Assembly (NCBI RefSeq): GCF_000022085.1 | Contig: NC_011894.1 | Span: 6,929,001 to 6,993,000 of the forward strand | Direction: 5' to 3' | Origin: Methylobacterium nodulans ORS 2060 | GTDB taxonomy: Bacteria; Pseudomonadota; Alphaproteobacteria; Rhizobiales; Beijerinckiaceae | Length of the DNA stretch: 64,000 nt | Shown here: positions 28,159 through 35,653 of the stretch, piece after piece | Layout of the letters: every line of letters starts with the position of its first letter | Position numbering within the stretch: the first letter of the stretch is position 1 | Position numbers and translations under genes: made by a program | The notes under the pieces: generated by a model | The model's input: only the letters and a program-made list of their open reading frames with translations | Told to the model about the DNA's origin: nothing | The model's database searches: none

Positions 28159-28294
28159 TGAAAACTCCTTCCGCTGCTTGAAGATGGAATGCGGTTCGGG
28201 AGTTGGGACGAGTAGACGCCGATTCGCTGAGCTGATGCATTCCCAGTGTGCCACGATAACGCTCTACGATAATCTATGGTATGGATCCGCCAAG

Positions 28295-28403
28295 GAAGCG
28301 CACGGGAGGTGGCACGTCTCTTTGGGGATACCACCTCGGACAGAAGCGCACGGAAGAGGGGCACATCTCTTTGGGCATACCACCTTGGGGGATACCACCT
28401 TGG
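28295..28403. repeat. Tandem 45/46-bp repeat upstream of a methyltransferase
   Basis: Copy 1 (28295-28339) and copy 2 (28343-28388) both run GAAGCGCACGG, then GGCAC, TCTCTTTGGG, ATACCACCT and GG. A third partial copy (GGGGATACCACCTTGG) ends at 28403. The array lies between the divergent flavoprotein and methyltransferase genes. Confidence 0.55.
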
Positions 28404-28462
28404 ATAGGTTTGCGTCCGGCGATCCGGGTGCGACCCTAATCTCTGATTCGGAGGATCGCCCG

Positions 28463-29245
28463 ATGCCCTCCAGCCTCGCGGCCATCAAGAACGAGCGCTT
28501 TGCCGTCGATCCGCGCCAGCCTGCCTATCTGCATCCCGGGGGCTCGACGGCGGTCGGCAGCAACGTCGAGTACCGCTTGGGCAAGCTGAAAGAGACCGGC
28601 GTCCTCAAGGGCGTGTGGCTCGATTACGGCTGTGCCGATGGAGGCTACACGGCTGCCCTTACCCGCTATGGCGCCGAGAAGGCGGTCGGGGTCGACCCTG
28701 ACCGGGATCGGATCGAAATGGCCAAGGCGAAGGGCGCCTCTGACACCGTGAGCTTCGCGTGGTACGACGGCCAAGAACTGCCGTTCGAAGCCGAATCGTT
28801 TAACGGCGTGTTCCTCAATGAAGTCTTGGAGCACGTGCTCGATGAACCCGCCACTTTGGCCGAAATCCGGCGTGTCCTGCGTCCCGGCGGGCACCTAGCC
28901 GTCATGAGCCCCAATCGCTGGTTCCCGTTTGAAGGCCACGGCATGCGTGTGATGGGCCGGGATCTGGGCTTCCCGATCCCGTTCCTGCCGTGGCTTCCGA
29001 GCCGGCTTGCTATGCGCTTCATGTCGGCGCGGAACTACTGGCCCTATGAACTGAGGAACGTGGTGGCGAGGTCTGGTCTGGAAATCGTCTCAGTCAGCTA
29101 TGTCCTGCCTGTGTTCGAGGTCTATCCCTGGCTGCCGCAAGGCCTGATTCGGCTGTATCGGCGCCTAATGCCGGTAATCGAGCGCGCCCCAGGTTTGCGC
29201 AAGTTCGGTGTTTCCACCTTCGTCCTGGCTCGACGACCCGTTTAG
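28463..29245 (+). CDS. Class I SAM-dependent methyltransferase
   Basis: 260 residues. WLDYGCADGGYTAALTRYG is motif I, AVGVDPDRDRIEMAKAKG motif II, and ESFNGVFLNEVLEHVLDEP with IRRVLRPGGHLAVMSPNRW completes a Methyltransf_11 fold. The PNRWFPFEGHG segment is common in methyltransferases of O-antigen and exopolysaccharide clusters. GGAGG eight bases before the ATG at 28463 fixes the start; the longer open frame upstream would read through the tandem repeat. It ends the glycan region on this side. Confidence 0.8.
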   Translation: MPSSLAAIKNERFAVDPRQPAYLHPGGSTAVGSNVEYRLGKLKETGVLKGVWLDYGCADGGYTAALTRYGAEKAVGVDPDRDRIEMAKAKGASDTVSFAWYDGQELPFEAESFNGVFLNEVLEHVLDEPATLAEIRRVLRPGGHLAVMSPNRWFPFEGHGMRVMGRDLGFPIPFLPWLPSRLAMRFMSARNYWPYELRNVVARSGLEIVSVSYVLPVFEVYPWLPQGLIRLYRRLMPVIERAPGLRKFGVSTFVLARRPV

Positions 29246-29402
29246 ACCAGTTCTCCACTTAACCCAGAACGTGTTAACAGCTACTCTTTCTTAATTGAGA
29301 GCGCACGCTGTGCAGTGCGGCTGGTGCACGAAGCGATGTAAGGCACGCATCAGTACTATAATGTATATGATTGTGATTGGTTAATAGAAAGAAAATGGCT
29401 TT

Positions 29403-29775
29403 CTAATCATGAAATATATTTGCCAGTGACGCGATGGTTGCCCAAGTCGTCGGCGATGGCGTAGACGCGCACGACCTCCTGCGGCAGCCAGCTCTCAACG
29501 TCCTCCAGGAAGGCCACCCAGTGGGCGGCGCCGCGACCCGGGTAGAGGCACGAGAAGGCGGCGCCCGTCGCCGGGCAGAACGCCCCGAAGACATAGCCGT
29601 TGCCACGCCGGCCAGAGTCGATCTCCTGCTGGGCGCGCCCCGCCGGGGTCGGCTGGGGTCGAACCAGGTCCCGGCCCGGATCGCTCTTGGCGCTGAGAGG
29701 GCCCATCTCGTCTGGACAGATAACGAGGCTGCCCTCACGCGGCGTGGTGGAGAGCGTCTCGATGCGCCCCTTCAT
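29403..29775 (-). pseudogene. IS630-like transposase fragment
   Basis: About 120 codons read VICPDEMGPLSAKSDPGRDL (first Asp), GNGYVFGAFCPATGAAFSC, AHWVAFLEDVESWLP and VYAIADDLGNHRVTG (second Asp). This is the middle of an IS630-family transposase of another subgroup than that at 2163-2936. Both ends are missing. The 160 bp before it are AT-rich and unassigned. Confidence 0.75.
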
Positions 29776-30270
29776 GGGATGACCAGGGTGAGCGGAACTC
29801 CATCTTGGCCGGGACTTGTCCCCGAGACCGGATAGGTTGGTGCAGACCAGTCAGAGTCCGTTGGGAAAGGTAACCGAGAGAAAATGCGGGATGGTAGAGC
29901 ATGTCTGCTCGTCTCGAACGTGTAAAAGTTTGGATTTGACCCATCAGACAATGTCTGCATTGGTCGCACTTAACGACCTTTGCCAGCATACCTCGCCAGC
30001 GAGCCCCGCCCTCAAGCCCGCGGCCATGGGGCTTGACCGCAGGGCTCAGCCGAGATGGCATATTCATGCCGTCTCCACTCGGTTCCAGCTCCCTGCATTT
30101 TTTCAGCTAACTTCACCACGCACTCTGGGCTTCGGCTCGGGGGTGCAATTCTGCGTTTGAAGCCTTATCCTGCCCCGCCAAGGCCGGCTATTTCGTTGCC
30201 GGGGACATTGTGCTCTCCTGCATGGTGCGAGGGCTCCGTCAGCAGTTGCTCGGATGAGACGGGGGATTCG
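29776..30270. other. Long leader region of the beta-helix protein, no gene seen
   Basis: Nearly 500 bp with no frame that looks coding on either strand. It presumably holds the promoter of the RTX gene at 30271. I recognise no operator or repeat in it. Confidence 0.4.
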
Positions 30271-31914
30271 ATGGCAGTCTACTACGTCGACTCTGCCGCC
30301 GGCAGCGACAGCAACAACGGTGCGTCCACCTCGACCGCGTTCGCGTCCATCGCGAAGGTGAACTCGCTGAACCTCCAGCCCGGTGACCAGGTCCTGTTCA
30401 AGGCCGGCTGCAGCTTCTCTGGCACCCTCGCCATCAACGCCTCCGGCACGTCCACCAGCCGCATCGTGATCGGCTCGTACGGCACCGGGGCTGACCCCGT
30501 ATTCAGCAGCGCTACGACGACCATCGAGGGCGGTACGGCTGCCATCATCGTCGACGGCAACTACGTCTCGGTCAGTGACATCAAGATCACGTCAGGTTCC
30601 GCGGCCGGCATCGTCGTCAATGGCAACTGGGCAACCGTCAAGGACAGCGAGATCACCGGGACCGGCACGGGCATCCTCGTGACGGGCGAGAACGGCCTCT
30701 ACACCAGCAACTACGTCCATGACACCATCATGGTCCGCAACACCCAGGGCACCTCGGCCCCGGACAACAACGACGACTACGGCGCGACCGCCTTCAGCAT
30801 CGCAGGCTCGCACAACGAGTTCTCGTTCAACACCATCGACGACTGCAAGGCGGCGTCCTACGACTACGGCTGGGACGGCGGCGCGTTCGAGATCTGGAAG
30901 ACCGTCGACGACATCTACATCCACGACAACACCGCCACCGACTCGTGCGGCTTCATCGAGACCGGCGGCGAGACGGGCGATACCGTCAGCAACCTCGTGA
31001 TCCAGAACAACCTGTCGAAGGACAACGGGGGCTTCCTCTACTTCCACAACGACGGCGGCACGTTCGGGGTGGAGCACGACAGGGTCGACATCTCTTACAA
31101 CACCATCATCGAGAGCGACCCCGACGCCATCCTCGTCGGCACCGACGGCCCCGTCGGCTCGGAGATGGACTTCCACAACAACATCGTCGTGGCCTCGGAC
31201 GGCGCCTCTCACCAGGGCTGGGTCGTGTTCAACGAGCCCTGGTCCTCGCGCTCGTACAACTTCTACGAGGGTGACGTCGAGACCGACCAAGTGAACGGTG
31301 TTGCGGTCGACGACCTCACCGCGACCGAGGTCCGTGGCGACGTCGGCTTCGTGTCGTCCACCGACTTCCACACCCTCGGCACCGACGGGCTCGGGATGGG
31401 CTCCTACGGCGCCCAGGGCCAGACCTCTTCTGGCACCGACGGCAACGACGCCGTGCAGCTCGGCTTCGGCTCCGATGTCTACAACGGTGGCCTGGGCAAC
31501 GACACCATCAACGGTGGCCTGGGCAACGACACCATCAACGGCGGCGGCGGCAACGACGTCATCGAGGGCGGCGCTGGCTTCGACTGGCTGACGGGCAGTG
31601 CCGGTTCCGACACGTTCGTGTTCAACGGGGACACGATCTCCTCCACGGGAATCGACCACATCACGGACCTCAACTCCGCTGACGATATGATCGATCTCGG
31701 CGAGGCTTTCTCGTCGCTGTCCAAGGGGACGCCCCCCGCCAGTGAGTTCCGCGCCGGCACGGACGCCCAGGACCCCGACGACTACCTCATCTACGACCAG
31801 GGCGCCGGCCGGCTCTGGTACGACGCCGACGGTAACGGCGGCGGGTACAAGCAGCTGATCGCGACCTTCGAGCGCGGCACCTATCTGGACCGCTGGAATT
31901 TCTGGGTCTTTTGA
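30271..31914 (+). CDS. Secreted beta-helix protein with RTX repeats
   Basis: 547 residues. There is no signal peptide; it starts AVYYVDSAAGSDSNNGASTS, an opening common in right-handed beta-helix proteins (pectate lyase and C5-epimerase fold). Residues 60-380 hold irregular parallel beta-helix coils (NNLSKDNGGFLYFHNDGG, DISYNTIIES, DFHNNIVVAS). Five RTX nonapeptides (GGLGNDTIN twice, GGGGNDVIE, GGAGFDWLT) precede a serralysin-type C-terminal domain (DTFVF, HITDLN, DMIDLG). Type I secretion is likely. A polysaccharide lyase, hydrolase or epimerase acting on the nearby glycan is the best guess, but no catalytic residues can be assigned. Its third codon positions are almost all C or G. Confidence 0.8.
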   Translation: MAVYYVDSAAGSDSNNGASTSTAFASIAKVNSLNLQPGDQVLFKAGCSFSGTLAINASGTSTSRIVIGSYGTGADPVFSSATTTIEGGTAAIIVDGNYVSVSDIKITSGSAAGIVVNGNWATVKDSEITGTGTGILVTGENGLYTSNYVHDTIMVRNTQGTSAPDNNDDYGATAFSIAGSHNEFSFNTIDDCKAASYDYGWDGGAFEIWKTVDDIYIHDNTATDSCGFIETGGETGDTVSNLVIQNNLSKDNGGFLYFHNDGGTFGVEHDRVDISYNTIIESDPDAILVGTDGPVGSEMDFHNNIVVASDGASHQGWVVFNEPWSSRSYNFYEGDVETDQVNGVAVDDLTATEVRGDVGFVSSTDFHTLGTDGLGMGSYGAQGQTSSGTDGNDAVQLGFGSDVYNGGLGNDTINGGLGNDTINGGGGNDVIEGGAGFDWLTGSAGSDTFVFNGDTISSTGIDHITDLNSADDMIDLGEAFSSLSKGTPPASEFRAGTDAQDPDDYLIYDQGAGRLWYDADGNGGGYKQLIATFERGTYLDRWNFWVF

Positions 31915-32029
31915 GTTGGCTACACGGTGGGTTCGATCGGCGGTCCTGTCGCCAAGGTAAGGGCGTTCACGGGTCATTAGGCATACCCGCCGAGCTTGCC
32001 GTCTCCGTCCCGGAGCCGGCCCAGGATCT

Positions 32030-32190
32030 TGGACGCTCTTGCCCTCAAGCTAAAGCGCCAAACCCATGGCGACTTCACGGGCCGGCACTTCGAGGCCACA
32101 CGGATCGTGCAGGCCGCCTCTTGTACCTGCGCTGCCGACCTCGCCCTACCGACGCTTACACGTCCCGCGCGGTCTCGCGCGCGACGCCCG
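32030..32190 (+). pseudogene. IS6-like transposase N-terminal fragment
   Basis: LALKLKRQTHGDFTGRHFEA and RIVQAASCT resemble the N-terminus of IS6-family transposases; the frame then shifts (YLRCRPRPTDAY). Only about 50 codons remain. The rest of 31915-32440 has no gene I can support. Confidence 0.4.
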
Positions 32191-32439
32191 ATACAGCCTC
32201 CCGATGGACAGGGAGAACCCGGAGGTGTGCTTGCCCACACCCACGAGGTGAGCATGCGCAACCTGCGGACGGATCGGCCAGCAAAGGTTACAGACCCGCG
32301 CCGACAGGCGAGGTTGCCTGATGCTGGTCTGAACGAGTCCACCTCAGCCCGCCTGGTCCTGCCGTGGCGGGCTCTTCTCGGCCCATACACCGGCTTACGC
32401 GCCCGCCGGCGGTTCATCACCCTGCAGGCGAGCAAGGTC

Positions 32440-32925
32440 TTATTCGAGTTGCCGGGGCATCTCGTCGCGTTCGAACAACTCGTGAGCTGCGCAGTCCACG
32501 GCGACGAGCCGGCCCTGGTAGTACCCCCAATCACTCTGCTCGTACTCGAATGGAGCGCCGTCCATGTCTGGGATGTACTTCCACTCTGGAAAGAGGTCGT
32601 CGGCCAGTAAGTGATCGTGTTCTGCATCCGTCATCTGTCTAGCAGCTCGTTGCATGAGCAGGATCCTAACCGGCAAGCAAGCTACAACCGGACATAAGAG
32701 CTGCCGATTGACCTCACTTTCCTGCCGATATGTCTTAGCATAACCTAAGTTGCAGCGGCTTCCTCTCTTCCATTTATCGGTGCATATACAGGCGAATTTG
32801 AAAGCGAACGGCCCCACTGCGACTACACGTCGCGAAACCCCTTTGCCGAACCGGATCAACTTCCCCCTATCGCTGACCTCGCCCTGGCGCAGACCTTGCC
32901 TCACCCTCCGATAGCCTTCCGCCAC
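32440..32925 (-). CDS. Hypothetical protein, possibly kinase-fold
   Basis: 161 residues from a GTG; the conserved-looking part begins near LIRFGKGVSRRVVAVGPFAF. A lysine after a strand (PFAFKFA) and an invariant-looking acidic end (YYQGRLVAVDCAAHELFER) loosely recall the beginning and end of a compact protein-kinase fold, but no HxD or DFG motif is present, so I do not assign activity. WKYIPDMDGAPFEYEQSDWG is a distinctive segment. The true start may lie inside, as the first codons overlap a duplicated small-frame tail. IS fragments surround it. Confidence 0.5.
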   Translation of the reverse strand: MAEGYRRVRQGLRQGEVSDRGKLIRFGKGVSRRVVAVGPFAFKFACICTDKWKRGSRCNLGYAKTYRQESEVNRQLLCPVVACLPVRILLMQRAARQMTDAEHDHLLADDLFPEWKYIPDMDGAPFEYEQSDWGYYQGRLVAVDCAAHELFERDEMPRQLE

Positions 32926-33137
32926 CGCTCAAGAGCAGCTTCGAGAGGACGAATCTCGCAAGCCGCTCCGACCCCTGGGGCTCTGCCGTCCCGGCAGCCT
33001 TTTGAACGGCTCCGCTGGCCGCAACGGATCAGAACCCTCCCGCCCGGCGCAGCCGCTCAAGAGCAGCCTCGAGCGCCGATTCCGACTCCCTTCGAATCTT
33101 CTCACCCATAATCAGACCGGTTCCCAGTGAGCTTCGC

Positions 33138-33839
33138 TTATGGGCAAGTTGAGCGGTCGGCATAGCGCTGGAGAGCGCAGGAAGGCTCGCAGGCGGGCGC
33201 GGCGGCTGGCCGGATGATAAGGAGGCGGGCCCGCGGCTCCATTCGAGGACAGTGGGGAGGGGACGTCGAGGGTGGGCGAGTCGGGCATGGTGGGACGCTG
33301 CCCGCGGGCTCAACGGCGCGCCAGCTCCCGCTGATCGTCGTCCACCGCGATGGCCCGGCCGTTCCGGCGCATGCGCCAGCCGTGCGCGAATGCGATGCTA
33401 GGGTCTCGGGAATGAGCCCGTCCGTGCCCGCAGCGAGGTAGCTTGCAGTCGTGGCCGCCGCCATGCAGATGCCCTGCAGCACCCGGAGGGCGGCGAAGAG
33501 CCAGAGGTCGGGCAGGGTCCCGAGCAGGGCGGTCGGGATGGCAAGGAGCAGCAGGCTGACGACCACGCCGCGGCGGCGGTCGATGCGCGGGCCGAGCAAG
33601 GCCACGCCGAGGCCGCCGAGGGCCATGCCGAGCGTGGTCGCGTTGACGGCGAAGCCGATGGCCGCCGGGCTCACCGCGTAGGCACGGGCGAGGGACGGGA
33701 GGATGGCCTGGGTGGCGAACAGGTCCACCACGGTCAGGAAGGCCATCAGGCCGATGACCAGGTTGCGGACGAGGTCACCCGCCTGGGTGCTCTCGCGCGG
33801 CGTCGGCCCGCTCAGGCCGAGAGTGCCGGGATCTGGCAT
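33138..33839 (-). pseudogene. MFS transporter, C-terminally truncated
   Basis: The first 145 residues are a major facilitator: LVIGLMAFLTVVDLFATQAI, LARAYAVSPAAIGFAVNAT, then GPRIDRRRGVVVSLLLL (the A-motif loop) and RVLQGICMAAATTASYLA. After about 33425 the reading frame continues with no membrane helices (SHSRTAGACAGTAGPSRW), so eight helices are missing. It is a drug or metabolite exporter stub, not a working carrier. A cupin tail lies just upstream on the same strand. Confidence 0.7.
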
Positions 33840-33866
33840 GGTCCGTCTCCTCGCCCTCGCGCGACC

Positions 33867-34076
33867 TCACATCTGATGCGGGTCGCTCTTCGGGTGGAAA
33901 AGGTCGGCCGAGAGCAGGACGGCGGTCGTGTTGCCGGCGTTCTTCCACCAATGCGCGGTGGCGTGCGTCGCGCAGGACAAACGCGACTGCTCGCCGGGCT
34001 CAATGCCGGGTGAACTCGACCTTGTGATCTGCAGACCAACGACCGAGCTGCCCGGCATCGCGCAGTTCGGTGCCAC
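33867..34076 (-). pseudogene. Cupin-domain protein, C-terminal fragment
   Basis: About 69 codons: GSSVVGLQITRSSSPGIEPG, then AHWWKNAGNTTAVLLSADLF and a short tail ending HPKSDPHQM. The HWWKN segment and the hydrophobic strand after it are the last strands of a small cupin, close to those found beside MFS genes. The first strands and metal ligands are missing or frameshifted. Confidence 0.5.
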
Positions 34077-34464
34077 GCGGGCCTATCGCGAGACCCGGAT
34101 CGTGCTCGCGACACAGGGCGGAGAGGATCCACGGCCGAAGCTCCGAGACTTGAGGGTTGCCGCGCTCCCCGGCGATCCCGGCGCCGCGTGGCTTCGATCC
34201 AGAGGCGCTGAGGTGGCGACAGAAGAGGATCTGCGCGCAGCCTCAGCGCCCGCCATCTCGATCGAGGATGGGCGGGCACGCGCTCTCGGTGTCCGGCTCA
34301 CCGCGACCGTGCTGGTCGTGCCGCGGGGCGAGCACGTCTCGCTCTCGGACCTGGATCAGGCCTCCAAACAGGCCCGTGCCCTCGACTGGCGGCTCTCAGA
34401 CCTGGTGATCTGTCTTGTGGCGGCCCTCCCGGACTGGATCGCGCGAACGAAATCCAGCACATGA
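34009..34464 (+). pseudogene. Possible solute-binding protein fragment
   Basis: A plus-strand frame with host-like codon use reads LDLVICRPTTELPGIAQFG, TRAYRETRIVLATQGG, VAALPGDPGAAWLRSRGAEV, and VRLTATVLVVPRGEHVSLS. This resembles the hinge and second lobe of a family-3-like periplasmic solute-binding protein. It has no signal peptide or first lobe, and its 5' edge overlaps the cupin fragment on the other strand, so it is probably a leftover. The assignment is weak. Confidence 0.35.
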
Positions 34465-34548
34465 AACCACAGCCCCAGACTGCTCTGCCGTAGTCGGATA
34501 AAATCGGCGATGCGATCATCAACACCTTGAGTACGGATCTGTGCTTCA

Positions 34549-35487
34549 ATGATCGTCGGCCTTGCTGATCTCGAACGAAGCCTGGATCATGTCCGAGCCG
34601 AGGCCGCCGGGCTGCACGAAGGCGCGTTCGGTCCAGATTCGGCCCTGTGGCAGGTCGACCGGGAGGCAATCGTCTTCCTGGGCGCCGGCCGCGCGCTGCT
34701 GATGCAACTCGCCCATCCCTGGGTCGCGGCTGCGATTGCGGACCATTCGACGGCTCTGGATGACCCAATCGGGCGCTTCCATCGCACGTTCGGAATCGTG
34801 TTCGCTCTGGTGTTCGGATCGCTCGATCAGGCGCTCACGACTGCTCGACGTTTGCATCGGCGGCATGCGTCGATTCGGGGGACGATGCCGGAGCGGGTCG
34901 GGCCTTATCCGAAAGGATCGGGCTACCTCGCGAACGAGGCCTCGGCCCTGATGTGGGTTCATGCCACGCTTGTGGATACGGCCCTTGCCACCTACGAGCT
35001 CGTGTGCCCGCCACTCGGGTCAGGAATGCGCGAGCGGTACTTCCAGGAGAGCCGCAGGCTCGGCGCTCTGTTCGGGATCCCCTACGAAGCGCAGCCGCCG
35101 GATGGGCCAGGGTTCGGTCGGTACATGGAATCCATGCTCAGCTCGGACGTGCTCACGGTCGGCGAGGTCGCACGCGTGACGGGCGCCCGTGTCCTGAGCG
35201 GTGCGGGTCGGGTGCCGGTGCCGCACTGGTATAGGGACCTCACCGCCGGCTTGCTTCCTGACCGCTTGCGCTCTTCCTTTGGACTGCCCTACGGCAGGCA
35301 CGAACAGCGCAGGGCCGCACGGGCCTTGGAGGTTCTTCGGCGGATCCATCCGCTTCTGCCGGCCCGCATCCGGTATGTCGGACCTTACTTCGAGGCCTCA
35401 GGGCGGCTATCCGGCACTCGCCAGCCCGACCGTATCACCCGATGGTTAAACCGCCTTTGGATTGGCCGTTCGTCTCTCCCGAGTTGA
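34549..35487 (+). CDS. MpaB/Lcp-family oxygenase (DUF2236)
   Basis: 312 residues of the DUF2236 family, which includes the latex-clearing protein and fungal MpaB and is heme-dependent where studied. Marks are GAGRALLMQLAHPWVAAAI, DPIGRFHRTFGIVFALVFG, the arginine/histidine-rich ARRLHRRHASIRGTMPE, and ANEASALMWVHATLVDTAL with the conserved WVHATL. The physiological substrate is unknown. It stands alone: upstream is a gene graveyard, and the convergent molybdoenzyme gene ends 166 bp away. The gap holds no gene. Confidence 0.8.
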   Translation: MIVGLADLERSLDHVRAEAAGLHEGAFGPDSALWQVDREAIVFLGAGRALLMQLAHPWVAAAIADHSTALDDPIGRFHRTFGIVFALVFGSLDQALTTARRLHRRHASIRGTMPERVGPYPKGSGYLANEASALMWVHATLVDTALATYELVCPPLGSGMRERYFQESRRLGALFGIPYEAQPPDGPGFGRYMESMLSSDVLTVGEVARVTGARVLSGAGRVPVPHWYRDLTAGLLPDRLRSSFGLPYGRHEQRRAARALEVLRRIHPLLPARIRYVGPYFEASGRLSGTRQPDRITRWLNRLWIGRSSLPS

Positions 35488-35653
35488 TGCCGGGCCGTGT
35501 CCTTCCTGGCGGTGTAGCCGGCTGTATTCGCGAGGTGCGCCACCGGGCGGTGCCGGGCTACCTGTCCGTGGAGGCGGATCGCGGCAGGGACGGGTGTGCG
35601 GCGCTCTGGGCCTATCACGACCGCGTCATGGCGAGCCTGGCCCCTACACCAGA

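Noticed and set aside
28295..28403. Possible CRISPR array
   Set aside because: Only two and a half copies in direct tandem, without unique spacers or cas genes.
30592..31977. A 461-codon open frame on the minus strand opposite the beta-helix/RTX gene
   Set aside because: It mirrors a gene with very biased codons and has a valine/arginine/aspartate-rich composition without any domain; it is an antisense shadow.
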